Made by a program: the position numbers and the translations under genes. DNA of 64,000 nt from NCBI RefSeq assembly GCF_023161665.1, contig NZ_JALNTW010000017.1:28435-92434 (forward strand). Reading direction: 5' to 3'. This document shows positions 26,617 through 35,025 of this stretch, piece by piece. Below the pieces are notes generated by a model that had not been told where the DNA came from, ran no database searches, and saw nothing but the letters and a program-made list of their open reading frames with translations. Position 1 is the first letter of the stretch. Every line of letters starts with the position of its first letter. Origin of the DNA: Shewanella sp. 1CM18E. GTDB lineage: Bacteria > Pseudomonadota > Gammaproteobacteria > Enterobacterales > Shewanellaceae.

Positions 26617-27357
26617 ATGAAAAAGCAAGATATGACCTTCGGATTACACGCTGTTGAAGCGGTACTTAAAAACAGCCCTGAGCGTGTGATTGAGATGTGG
26701 GTACTTCAAGGTCGTGATGACGCAAGGTTAACCCCGATCCTTGAGATCGCCGCCGAGTGGGGCGTATCGGTACAATATGCTTCTCGTAAAGCATTGGATG
26801 AAAAGTCAGACGGCGGTCAGCACCAAGGTGTGGTTGCTAAAGTTAAGCCAGCTAAAATCCTTAGCGATAATGATTTAGCTGCAATGCTTGAAAAGACTGA
26901 AGTACCATTCTTGCTTATTCTTGATGGCGTGACTGACCCGCATAACTTAGGCGCATGCCTACGTAATGCTGACGCAGCAGGTGTCCACGGGGTTATCGTA
27001 CCAAAAGATAACTCTGTTGGTTTAACGCCAGTAGTAAGTAAAGTGGCTTGTGGTGCTGCAGAAGTAGTACCGCTATATCAAGTGACTAACCTTGCGCGCA
27101 CCATGCGTAGCCTGCAAGAAAAGGGCGTGTGGATTATTGGCGCAGCCGGTGAAGCCGACTGTGAGCTTTACCAAGCTAGCCTAACGGGTCCATTAGCTAT
27201 TGCTATGGGCGCTGAAGGTAAAGGTCTGCGTCGCTTGTCACGTGAAAGCTGCGATACCTTAGTATCGATCCCAATGGCTGGTAGCGTTTCAAGCTTAAAC
27301 GTTTCTGTAGCAACAGGGATCTGCTTGTTTGAAGCTGTGCGCCAACGTCTAGCTTAA
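26617..27357 (+). CDS. rlmB: 23S rRNA (guanosine-2'-O)-methyltransferase RlmB
   Basis: SPOUT-class methyltransferase that modifies G2251 of 23S rRNA. The 246-residue product has an N-terminal substrate-binding domain and a SpoU domain with motif 1 LDGVTDPHNLGACLRNADA, motif 2 AMGAEGKGLRRL and motif 3 IPMAGSVSSLNVSVA. The ATG follows the rnr stop directly, the same order as in E. coli. Confidence 0.96.
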   Translation: MKKQDMTFGLHAVEAVLKNSPERVIEMWVLQGRDDARLTPILEIAAEWGVSVQYASRKALDEKSDGGQHQGVVAKVKPAKILSDNDLAAMLEKTEVPFLLILDGVTDPHNLGACLRNADAAGVHGVIVPKDNSVGLTPVVSKVACGAAEVVPLYQVTNLARTMRSLQEKGVWIIGAAGEADCELYQASLTGPLAIAMGAEGKGLRRLSRESCDTLVSIPMAGSVSSLNVSVATGICLFEAVRQRLA

Positions 27358-27405
27358 TAGCAATTGGTGTAATAACGCGCTAGATTTTACGCCAAGCTAT
27401 ACATC

Positions 27406-27435
27406 ATGCCGATAAGGTTTCCTTGTCGGCATTTT
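27406..27435 (+). terminator. Terminator after rlmB
   Basis: ATGCCGATAAGG pairs with CCTTGTCGGCAT (one T-G pair) over a TTT loop and is followed by TTTT. Confidence 0.85.
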
Positions 27436-27574
27436 TGTATCTGCAGTTTGAACTGCTGGCTATAGTAAGAAACGCTTTGTTACACCATTAAAGCCGTTAG
27501 CAGCTATCTCTTATTCAACTTTTTAGCAAAATGCAGTAATTTAGGCTCACAAATTCTAATAACAGGATGTTTAC

Positions 27575-29662
27575 ATGCGTAATCAACTTTTATCTTTGTG
27601 CGTGCTTGGAGCTATCACAGCGGCGCCAGTTTGTGCCGAAGAAGATAAGTACCTTTGGCTAGAAGATGTCGAAGGGGCAAAGCCGATGGAATGGGTGAAG
27701 CAGCAAAATGCTATTTCAGCTAAAGAGATCAAAGCTTATGAAGGTTTCGATAGTTTAGTCAGTAATAGTTTAGCTATTCTTAATGATAAAAAGCGCATTC
27801 CCTACGCCAGTCGTATTGGTGATTACCTGTATAACTTCTGGAAAGATGAAAACCATGTTCGCGGGATTTATCGCCGCACAACGATGGAAGAGTATAAGAA
27901 GGCATCTCCTAAATGGGAAACCGTACTTGATATTGATAAATTAGGTAAAGACGAAGGTGTAAACTGGGTGTATAAGGGTTTTAACTGCCGTAACCCTGAA
28001 AATGACCGCTGCTTTGTATCACTTTCCCGTGGTGGCGCTGATGCCACTGAAACTCGTGAGTTTGATTTAGATTCACTGACCTTTGTTGAACAACAAAGCC
28101 AACCTTTTTTCTTACCTGAAGCAAAATCAAATTTAAGCTGGATTGATAAAGATAATGTGTTTGTTGGCACCGATTTTGGTGATAACAGCATGACAGACTC
28201 TGGCTACCCTAAAATTGTAAAGCATTGGCAACGTGGTACTCCGTTATCAAGTGCTAAAACGGTGTTTACTGGTGAGCAAAGCTCAGTTGCAGTATCTGGC
28301 TATGTGCTATTTGATGGTGATAACTCATTGGAAGTTGTTACCGAAGCACTAACCTTTTACACCGCAGACCATTATGTATACCGTGATGGCAAATTAATCC
28401 AATTGCCATTGCCAAAAGATGCAGAACTAAAGGGCTACTTTAACGGCCAACTCTATGTCGAGTTAAAAAGCGACTTAGAACAGAATGGTAAGCAGTTTAA
28501 GCAAGGTTCAATTATCTATACGCCTATTGAGCAATTGATAGCGCAAAAGCCAACCTTTACTACCTTGGTTGAACCATCTGCTACAGCATCAATTTCACAA
28601 GTCAGTTTTACCAAAAGTGCTATTTTCGTGACTTGGTTAGATAACGTTAAAGGCAAACTAGTTCGTTACACTCAAGCAAAAGATGGTCAATGGAAAAGCA
28701 TGCAAGCACCATTTGATCCAAATGGCACCATAAGTGTGTTTGATATTGAACGCGATAGTGATGAGTTCTTCGTCAATTTCACTAGTTTTCTTGAACCATC
28801 TAGCCTGTATAGCTTTAACGCTGTGACCATGAAAGCTGAAAAAGTGAAGGGCATGAAGCAGCAATTTGCAGCGGATAAGTTTGAAACTAAGCAGTACTTT
28901 GCTACCTCAAAAGATGGCACTAAAGTGCCTTACTTTGTAGTGATGGCAAAAGATTTAAAGCTTGATAGCAGTAATCCTACTTTGCTATACGGCTATGGTG
29001 GTTTTGAAGTTTCGTTGCGTCCATTTTACTCGGCAACCATAGGTAAAAACTGGTTAGAGCAAGGTGGCGTATATGTACTAGCCAATATCCGCGGTGGTGG
29101 TGAATATGGTCCAGCTTGGCATCAAGCTGCATTGAAGCAAAATCGCCATAAAGCTTATGAAGATTTTGAAGCAATCGCTGAAGATTTAATTGCTAAGAAG
29201 ATAACCTCAAGCGAGCATTTAGGGATACAAGGTGGCAGTAATGGCGGCCTGCTAATGGGCGCAGCATTTACGCGTCGACCAGAGCTTTACAATGCGGTTG
29301 TTTGCCAAGTGCCTTTGCTTGATATGAAGCGCTATAGCAAGCTTTTAGCGGGTGCAAGCTGGATGGGGGAATATGGCGATCCGGATATTCCTGCACAGTG
29401 GGACTATATTAAAACATTCTCGCCTTACCATAATCTAAAAGCTAACACTGAATATCCGAAAGTATTCTTTACTACTTCAACCCGTGATGATCGTGTGCAT
29501 CCTGCTCATGCGCGTAAGATGGTAGCTAAAATGGAAGGTATGGGTATTGATGTTTTATATTATGAAAACATGGAAGGTGGACATGCTGGCGCTGCAGATA
29601 ACAACCAAGTCGCCGAGTTAAGTTCTATGGTTTACGCCTACTTGATGCAACAGCTGAAATAG
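27575..29662 (+). CDS. Prolyl oligopeptidase family serine peptidase (S9A)
   Basis: Exported peptidase of 695 residues that probably cleaves short peptides after proline. A Sec signal peptide (ending APVCA, about residue 21) implies a periplasmic location. Residues about 25-425 form the N-terminal seven-bladed propeller. The C-terminal alpha/beta-hydrolase domain carries Ser555 (GGSNGGLLMG), Asp639 (TRDDRVHP) and His670 (EGGHAGA). It forms a single-gene unit between two terminators. Confidence 0.92.
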   Translation: MRNQLLSLCVLGAITAAPVCAEEDKYLWLEDVEGAKPMEWVKQQNAISAKEIKAYEGFDSLVSNSLAILNDKKRIPYASRIGDYLYNFWKDENHVRGIYRRTTMEEYKKASPKWETVLDIDKLGKDEGVNWVYKGFNCRNPENDRCFVSLSRGGADATETREFDLDSLTFVEQQSQPFFLPEAKSNLSWIDKDNVFVGTDFGDNSMTDSGYPKIVKHWQRGTPLSSAKTVFTGEQSSVAVSGYVLFDGDNSLEVVTEALTFYTADHYVYRDGKLIQLPLPKDAELKGYFNGQLYVELKSDLEQNGKQFKQGSIIYTPIEQLIAQKPTFTTLVEPSATASISQVSFTKSAIFVTWLDNVKGKLVRYTQAKDGQWKSMQAPFDPNGTISVFDIERDSDEFFVNFTSFLEPSSLYSFNAVTMKAEKVKGMKQQFAADKFETKQYFATSKDGTKVPYFVVMAKDLKLDSSNPTLLYGYGGFEVSLRPFYSATIGKNWLEQGGVYVLANIRGGGEYGPAWHQAALKQNRHKAYEDFEAIAEDLIAKKITSSEHLGIQGGSNGGLLMGAAFTRRPELYNAVVCQVPLLDMKRYSKLLAGASWMGEYGDPDIPAQWDYIKTFSPYHNLKANTEYPKVFFTTSTRDDRVHPAHARKMVAKMEGMGIDVLYYENMEGGHAGAADNNQVAELSSMVYAYLMQQLK

Positions 29663-29733
29663 CTTACTCAATGAAGAGCGACTTGTTGAATACAAGCTAG
29701 ATGATGACTTGCTCTACAAAGCGATAACTAAGG

Positions 29734-29761
29734 AAGCCTGCAATTGTTGCAGGCTTTTTTT
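29734..29761. terminator. Bidirectional terminator between prolyl oligopeptidase and DUF481 gene
   Basis: AAGCCTGCAA and TTGCAGGCTT pair across a 3-base loop and are followed by T6TAT. It touches the last base of the convergent DUF481 gene and could serve both. Confidence 0.88.
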
Positions 29762-30503
29762 ATTGGAAGGTATAAAGCAGATTGAAGGTGGTAATGGTAT
29801 CAGTTTGCTTTGAGCCCTCAGGTACCACTTCAGTGTACTTGACGTTAACACCGATCTTAAATGCCCAATCTTGGAAGAGGGTATTTTTGTAACTCATGTC
29901 CAAAGTCAGGGTGTTATTGTCTTCGCCTGTTTCAGCGGTAAGGTCGGCGTTTAGACTGGTGTATTCCTGCAGCTTCATCTCAAATTTTGCTGCGGTACGT
30001 AAAATCACATCTTTATTGGCTTCAGGGATCGGTTCATCGTCAGTTGCTATGGGTAGGTTATAACGATAACCGGGACCAACTTCTAAACTCAGGCTCGTTT
30101 TGGAAGTGCTGATAGCATCAAAGCCGTAACCACCAGAAACCGTCGATATGCGGGTGTAACTACCAAACTGATCCCAAGTAAAATCACCACGGCCAAAAAA
30201 GTAACCGCCATTTATCTTATAACTGGACTGTAATTGCAGATCATACTTTTCTGCGGTGGTTTTTTCATTATCCGCAGCAAAGTAAGCCTTAATGGTGCCT
30301 TCCTGTTTGGTTTGCTTTGTATCGTAAACCAACTTAGTTCTGCCGTTAAAGCTACTTGATTCAGTGTTACCTGTATTGAGCTGGAAGCCCGCTTCGATTT
30401 CAGCGGTTAGATCACTAGGAGGCTCTTGGTAGTCCGGCGGCACAAGTGCGAAGGCTGCCTGTGGACACGTTAGCGCAAATACAACAGTGAGTTTCTTTAG
30501 CAT
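29760..30503 (-). CDS. DUF481 family outer-membrane beta-barrel protein
   Basis: Predicted outer-membrane barrel of 247 residues with a Sec signal peptide (MLKKLTVVFALTCPQAAFA) and alternating beta strands ending in a terminal aromatic-glutamine (LLYTFQ). The segment AEIEAGFQLNTGNTESSSFN is typical of the DUF481/YdiY 'salt-induced outer membrane protein' family. Function is unknown. It is a single gene, convergent with the peptidase gene. Confidence 0.85.
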   Translation of the reverse strand: MLKKLTVVFALTCPQAAFALVPPDYQEPPSDLTAEIEAGFQLNTGNTESSSFNGRTKLVYDTKQTKQEGTIKAYFAADNEKTTAEKYDLQLQSSYKINGGYFFGRGDFTWDQFGSYTRISTVSGGYGFDAISTSKTSLSLEVGPGYRYNLPIATDDEPIPEANKDVILRTAAKFEMKLQEYTSLNADLTAETGEDNNTLTLDMSYKNTLFQDWAFKIGVNVKYTEVVPEGSKQTDTITTFNLLYTFQ

Positions 30504-30838
30504 TATTCTTATTCTTGGTGTCGTTTCTAATGAGGATGCGTCAGTTATTACTGAGCAACATAATACCTAGAATCAGCTGCTACGCAAATTAGATTACTTT
30601 AGCCGTTGCAGTGATAATAATGCGCAATAGCGGGAAAATGCCATTATAAATCTTGCTCATTGAGCGGGGCTTAAAGGCAGATAAAAGAACGATAACAATC
30701 AGGTTCACTTATTGCTTGAATTATCGCTTGAGTTTATGTAATATTCCGCGGCTTAATTCAGTCACTTTAATTAGTTCCTTGCCTCTATTAGGTCTGACTG
30801 AGCCAACAACGAGGCTAGATAACCGTAAGGAGCAAAAA
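30504..30838. other. Divergent DUF481/rpsF intergenic region
   Basis: 335 bp with the rpsF promoter near 30716-30744 and about 90 bp of rpsF leader. No further gene is seen. An in-frame upstream extension of rpsF through this region is not supported by the family N-terminus. Confidence 0.5.
30716..30744 (+). promoter_or_regulatory. Promoter of the rpsF-priB-rpsR-rplI operon
   Basis: TTGAAT (-35) and TAATAT (-10) with 17-bp spacing and a TG just before the -10, followed by a GC-rich CCGCGG discriminator region. Confidence 0.55.
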
Positions 30839-31252
30839 ATGCGTCATTATGAAATCGTATTTTTAGTTCACCCTGATCAGAGTGAACAAGTGCCAGGTAT
30901 GATCGAACGTTACACGGGTATTCTTACCCAAGCTGGCGGTCAAATCCACCGTTTAGAAGACTGGGGCCGTCGTCAATTGGCTTACCCAATCATCGAATTG
31001 CATAAAGCTCACTATGTTCTTATGAACGTAGAGACTACTGCAGAAGCGGTTGAAGAACTTGAAACAGCTTTCCGTTTCAACGACGCTGTTTTGCGTAGCA
31101 TGGTTATGCGTACTAAAGCTGCCATCACTGAAGCATCTCCAATGGCTAAAGCTAAAGACGAGCGCGACACACGTCGTTCATCTGAAGAGCGTGCACCACG
31201 TGCAGAAGCTGCTGAAGAAGTAGAAGAAAGCGCTGAAAACACAGCTGAGTAA
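30839..31252 (+). CDS. rpsF: 30S ribosomal protein S6
   Basis: Small-subunit protein that pairs with S18. The 137-residue product starts MRHYEIVFLVHPDQSEQVPG, the universal S6 opening, and ends in an acidic, glutamate-rich tail that is a target of RimK in E. coli. TAAGGAG lies 7 bp before the ATG at 30839; the longer frame starting at 30653 is not supported. It is first in the S6 operon. Confidence 0.97.
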   Translation: MRHYEIVFLVHPDQSEQVPGMIERYTGILTQAGGQIHRLEDWGRRQLAYPIIELHKAHYVLMNVETTAEAVEELETAFRFNDAVLRSMVMRTKAAITEASPMAKAKDERDTRRSSEERAPRAEAAEEVEESAENTAE

Positions 31253-31258
31253 GTTTTT

Positions 31259-31564
31259 TTGACCACGAACAATTTGGTATTAGCAGGAACCATTACGCGT
31301 TCTAGGCAGTTTGATAGCCCAGCAGGTATAGCCCACACGGTAATCATGTTGGAACACAAATCGCAGCGTTATGAAGCAGAAATGTTACGCAACGTTTATT
31401 GCCAAATCCAAGTTGTATTAAGTGGTGAACGCTTTAACAGCGTTGCAAAAAACTTAACAGCCGGCGTTGAAATACAGGTCGAAGGCTTCATTAATCTGCA
31501 ACAGAGCAGAAATGGTCAAAATCGTCTGGTTTTACACGCTGAAAATGTCGAATTGAAAACTTAG
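31259..31564 (+). CDS. priB: Primosomal replication protein PriB
   Basis: Single-strand-binding OB-fold protein that assists PriA-dependent replication restart. The 101-residue product begins MTTNNLVLAGTITRSRQ with typical PriB/SSB-like strands (LVLAGTI, HTVIMLEHKS, QVEGFINLQQ). The only fitting start is TTG at 31259, six bases after the rpsF stop. No strong Shine-Dalgarno is visible, so translation may depend on coupling to rpsF. Position between rpsF and rpsR is canonical. Confidence 0.94.
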   Translation: MTTNNLVLAGTITRSRQFDSPAGIAHTVIMLEHKSQRYEAEMLRNVYCQIQVVLSGERFNSVAKNLTAGVEIQVEGFINLQQSRNGQNRLVLHAENVELKT

Positions 31565-31575
31565 GAGACTGTCAC

Positions 31576-31803
31576 ATGGCACGTTATTTCCGTCGTCGCA
31601 AGTTCTGCCGTTTCACTGCAGAAGGCGTTACCGAGATCGATTACAAAGATATCGTAACTTTGAAGAACTACATCACTGAAAGTGGTAAAATTGTTCCTAG
31701 TCGTATCACTGGTACAAATGCTAAATATCAACGTCAACTAGCTCGCGCTATTAAGCGTGCTCGTTATCTTTCTCTACTGCCGTACACTGATTTACATCAG
31801 TAA
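31576..31803 (+). CDS. rpsR: 30S ribosomal protein S18
   Basis: 75-residue small-subunit protein and partner of S6. The sequence opens MARYFRRRKFCRFTAEG and contains NYITESGKIVPSRITGT and QRQLARAIKRARYLSLLPY, which are diagnostic. Eleven bases follow the priB stop, with AGGAG upstream. Confidence 0.98.
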   Translation: MARYFRRRKFCRFTAEGVTEIDYKDIVTLKNYITESGKIVPSRITGTNAKYQRQLARAIKRARYLSLLPYTDLHQ

Positions 31804-31830
31804 TACTGCATTAATTCAGAGGAATATATA

Positions 31831-32283
31831 ATGAACGTTATTTTACTTGATAAAATCGCTAACCTAGGCAACTTGGGTGACCAAGTTTCTGTAAAAGCTG
31901 GTTACGCTCGTAACTTCCTTTTACCACAAGGTAAAGCTGTTGTTGCTAATGCTGCTAACACTGAAGTTTTTGAAGCACGTCGTGCTGATCTAGAAGCTAA
32001 GTTAGCTGCTGACCTAGCTGCTGCTACTCAACGCGCTGAGAAAATCTCTGCACTTGAGTCTGTTGTTATCGCTTCTAAAGCTGGTGACGAAGGCAAGCTA
32101 TTCGGTTCAATTGGTAACCGTGATATCGCTGATGCAGTTACAGCTGCAGGTGTTGAACTAGCTAAGAGCGAAGTTCGTCTTCCACTAGGTGCTATCCGCA
32201 CTACTGGTGAATTCGAAGTTGAAGTTCAAGTTCACACTGAAGTTAAAGCAATCGTTAAACTATCTGTAGTTGCAGAAGCTTAA
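31831..32283 (+). CDS. rplI: 50S ribosomal protein L9
   Basis: Elongated large-subunit protein anchored near the L1 stalk. The 150-residue protein starts MNVILLDKIANLGNLGDQVS, followed by KAGYARNFLLPQGKA, a long connecting helix and a C-terminal domain. It is the last gene of the rpsF operon and is followed by a strong terminator. Confidence 0.98.
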   Translation: MNVILLDKIANLGNLGDQVSVKAGYARNFLLPQGKAVVANAANTEVFEARRADLEAKLAADLAAATQRAEKISALESVVIASKAGDEGKLFGSIGNRDIADAVTAAGVELAKSEVRLPLGAIRTTGEFEVEVQVHTEVKAIVKLSVVAEA

Positions 32284-32314
32284 TAATTTGCGCTAAGCAA
32301 ATGCTTTAATTTGA

Positions 32315-32349
32315 AACGCCGTATTAATTTATTAGTACGGCGTTTTTTT
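32315..32349 (+). terminator. Rho-independent terminator after rplI
   Basis: AACGCCGTATTAAT pairs with ATTAGTACGGCGTT (one T-G pair) and is followed by a run of seven T including the last two stem bases. Confidence 0.92.
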
Positions 32350-32368
32350 ATGTCTGAAATTTAGCATT

Positions 32369-32448
32369 GTAGGAAAGTAGGAAAGTAGGAAAGTAGGAAA
32401 GTAGGAAAGTAGGAAAGTAGGAAAGTAGGAAAGTAGGAAAGTAGGAAA
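32369..32448 (+). repeat. Ten perfect tandem copies of the octanucleotide GTAGGAAA
   Basis: Unit starts occur every 8 bp from 32369 to 32441 with no mismatch (80 bp). It lies between the rplI terminator and the S46 peptidase terminator, outside any gene. Purine-rich on the plus strand; copy number is expected to vary by slippage. Confidence 0.97.
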
Positions 32449-32514
32449 AGCAGTATTATGAGAACTTAGAAAGTGTCTAGAAAACTAGGGCTTACCAACT
32501 AGAGTAAACTTCCT

Positions 32515-32536
32515 GTAGGTCGGGCTTTAGCCCGTC
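32515..32536. repeat. REP-like palindromic element
   Basis: Core CGGGCT-TT-AGCCCG is a perfect palindrome in the context GTAGGT...TC. This resembles interspersed palindromes common in gammaproteobacterial intergenic DNA. There is a single copy in this window, and no T-run follows. Confidence 0.55.
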
Positions 32537-32544
32537 AGTATTGT

Positions 32545-32567
32545 TACTAATACCAATCAGTATAAGC
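32545..32567. repeat. Interspersed repeat motif (copy A)
   Basis: TACTAATACCAATCAGTATA plus GC; its reverse complement recurs at 54767-54788 with a single inserted base. A short repeat shared by two unrelated intergenic regions suggests an interspersed element end. Confidence 0.45.
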
Positions 32568-32630
32568 TCATTACCGAACTAGATATCAAGATGAAGAAAA
32601 TAGACCTGACTGACTCATTTGAAAGCAAAT

Positions 32631-32663
32631 AAAAAGGCATGTAAGCGAACTTATATGCCTTTT
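32631..32663 (-). terminator. Terminator after the S46 peptidase gene
   Basis: On the minus strand GGCATATAAG pairs with CTTACATGCC (one weak pair) over a short loop and is followed by TTTTTATTT. It lies 20 bp past the stop codon. Confidence 0.8.
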
Positions 32664-32682
32664 GGTGATGTGTAGAGTGAAA

Positions 32683-34902
32683 TTAGTTACGGACTAAATC
32701 CAGCTCTTCAATGAGGTTCTGCGCATTATCGACTTCATCCATCATCCACAGGATGTAACGAATATCTACGTGTACTGCACGAGTGATAGTTGGGTTAAAG
32801 AACCAGTCTTTGGTAATCGCTTCATAAGTTGAGTCGAAGTTAAGGCCCACTAATTCACCTTTACCGTTAAACACTGGCGAGCCTGAGTTACCACCTGTGG
32901 TATCAACACTTGATAGGAAGTTAACCGGCACCGAGCCAAACTCTTCTGGCTTGTCTAAACAAGAGAACAAGCGGCATAACCAAGAGGCTGGGTCTTGATA
33001 TACGCTTTCAACCGCATGAGTGCCATAACGCTTAGCTTCAATGGCTGCTAAAAGCTTAGCGGGTGCGTTAAATGGCTCAACACCTGTGTGCTTAGCGGTA
33101 ATGCCTTCTAAGCGAGTAAATGGCTGCTTGTAAAGCGCATCTGCTGATTGGTAACCATCGACCATACCGTAAGTAATACGCAGTGTACCGTTAGCGTCTG
33201 GGTATACAGGCCAGCCATTAGCCTTGTTATAGGCGATAATCGCTTTCATATAGTCAGGGCGCGCTTTCGATAGCTTACCCGCTAAGGTCTTAGCATCTTT
33301 CTCTGCTTGCATATTTTGCGGGTAAAGCGCTACGGCAAGACGGATGAAAGGATCGGCGCTGGTTTCAAATGCTTTAGCATCGGCATCCATCCACGCAAGG
33401 CGCTTTTCTTTATCGGTAAGTGAGCTAAGTGCATACAAGGCATCAAGCTTGTCACTTAAGCTGACTTCACTGTCGCCTTCGTTAAGCATGGCATCAAGTT
33501 CAGCCACGCGGTTATTTTGGGCTAAGTAAGCTTCTAAGTCTTGCATCCACAGGGTTTTATCAACGCTAATGGCAAAGCTTGAGTCTAGGCGCTTAAGGCG
33601 GGCCTTAAACATCTTCATATCGCGCTGTTGGTAACCTTCTTCACGCTCTGCATCGGGTTTTTGCTTTTCTTTGGCTAAACGGTATAGCTTGTTTGCCGTA
33701 GCTAACAAATCACTGCTTTGCGCATTTTCAAAATAGTAGCGACCTTGGCGCTGCAGGCGTTGCTCAACAAGTAAGTCTTCAAGTGCTGCAAACTGATTTT
33801 GGAAGGACTTGTACTCAGCATCTTTTGCCAGCCAAGCAAGGAAATCATCTTCGCGGCTTTGTTTAATACCGGTAATATCAGTCGCTTTAAAACCATCGAG
33901 CAAGCCATTGTACTTCTTCATTCGGTTTGCCATGCCAGCAAGCGTACCAGCATATTTGATTTTAACGTCTTTATCGTTAGCGCTCATGGCTTCGATAGTA
34001 TCAATGCGTAACTGGTAGCGCTCAGCAAGGGTTGGATATAGCCAGTCACTGGCAAACTTGAGCTCACTGGTTAAACGGTAGCGGCTGGTTGAGCCTGGGT
34101 AACCGGCTACAAATACACCGTCGCCAGCTTTAACGCCATCGGCATTAACTTTTAAATAGCTCTTAGGTACGTAGGGTACGTTGTCTTCGGCAAAAGCTGC
34201 TGGCTTACTGTCTTTACCCACATAAGCACGTAGGAAGGTAAAGTCAGCAGAGTGGCGAGGGTATTCGTAGTTATCAATATCACCACCAAAAGCACCTGCA
34301 CTTTCAGGTGGCGCGTATACTAAGCGCACATCGCGGATAATTAGTTGCTTGATAAGGTAATACTCAAGGCCACTATGGAAACTTCTTACTGAACAGCGGT
34401 AGTTATCATCGCTTTCACACTCTTTAATTAGTGCTTTACGGTTAGCTTGAATGTTTTCATAACGCTGTAGCGGATCTTCACCGATATCTTTTTTAACTTG
34501 CTCTGAGACATCGGTTACCGCTTCAGTGATATATAAACGCTCATTCGGGCCAGCGGTTGGCTCTTTATCTTTACTGGTTGCTAAAAAACCATCTGCAAGA
34601 TAGTTATGCTCTTTTTTGCTGTTATATTGAATAGCACGGTAGGCGCAATGATGGTTTGTGACAACTAAGCCTTGGGGCGAAACAAAACTGGCGGTACAAT
34701 AGCCCAGTCCAACTACCGCGTTCATCGGATAGCTGGTTAAATCGGCGAGTTGTTTAGCTGGAATATCGATACCACGTTCGCTGAGCTTATCGGCGATAGA
34801 TGGCATTTGATAGGGTTGCCATTGTCCTTCATCGGCCAATGCCACAGCTGATGGCAGCATCCCTGTCGAAAGGGCAACGGCGGCAATCAATGCATTGCGC
34901 AT
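32683..34902 (-). CDS. S46 family dipeptidyl-peptidase, DPP11-like
   Basis: Exported dipeptidyl-peptidase of 739 residues with a Sec signal peptide ending AVALA (about residue 23). The chymotrypsin-like catalytic parts are clear: His85 in VTNHHCAYRA, the aspartate region GGDIDNYEYPRHSADF (about 206-221) and Ser673 in TGGNSGSPVF. Eighteen residues after the serine, where DPP7 enzymes have Gly and DPP11 enzymes have Arg or Ser, this protein has Ser691 (GLNFDS). Preference for Asp/Glu at P1 is therefore inferred. It is probably periplasmic and used in peptide nutrition. Confidence 0.92.
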   Translation of the reverse strand: MRNALIAAVALSTGMLPSAVALADEGQWQPYQMPSIADKLSERGIDIPAKQLADLTSYPMNAVVGLGYCTASFVSPQGLVVTNHHCAYRAIQYNSKKEHNYLADGFLATSKDKEPTAGPNERLYITEAVTDVSEQVKKDIGEDPLQRYENIQANRKALIKECESDDNYRCSVRSFHSGLEYYLIKQLIIRDVRLVYAPPESAGAFGGDIDNYEYPRHSADFTFLRAYVGKDSKPAAFAEDNVPYVPKSYLKVNADGVKAGDGVFVAGYPGSTSRYRLTSELKFASDWLYPTLAERYQLRIDTIEAMSANDKDVKIKYAGTLAGMANRMKKYNGLLDGFKATDITGIKQSREDDFLAWLAKDAEYKSFQNQFAALEDLLVEQRLQRQGRYYFENAQSSDLLATANKLYRLAKEKQKPDAEREEGYQQRDMKMFKARLKRLDSSFAISVDKTLWMQDLEAYLAQNNRVAELDAMLNEGDSEVSLSDKLDALYALSSLTDKEKRLAWMDADAKAFETSADPFIRLAVALYPQNMQAEKDAKTLAGKLSKARPDYMKAIIAYNKANGWPVYPDANGTLRITYGMVDGYQSADALYKQPFTRLEGITAKHTGVEPFNAPAKLLAAIEAKRYGTHAVESVYQDPASWLCRLFSCLDKPEEFGSVPVNFLSSVDTTGGNSGSPVFNGKGELVGLNFDSTYEAITKDWFFNPTITRAVHVDIRYILWMMDEVDNAQNLIEELDLVRN

Positions 34903-35025
34903 GTTCTTTCCTTAATATTGTTATAGTTTATTTTTAGGTGCAGGGCGTTAGATGTTAAATGCCTGCTTTGCTTGACCCCAGTTTTATACCACATTTTGCT
35001 TAAACGTTGGAATTTTGGAGATTTA

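Noticed and set aside
30653..30838. N-terminal extension of S6
   Set aside because: The family start at 30839 has a strong TAAGGAG. The extension crosses the promoter and leader and has no S6 similarity.
32369..32448. Octanucleotide array considered as a CRISPR or iteron origin
   Set aside because: Direct head-to-tail copies with no spacers, and no replication initiator gene nearby.
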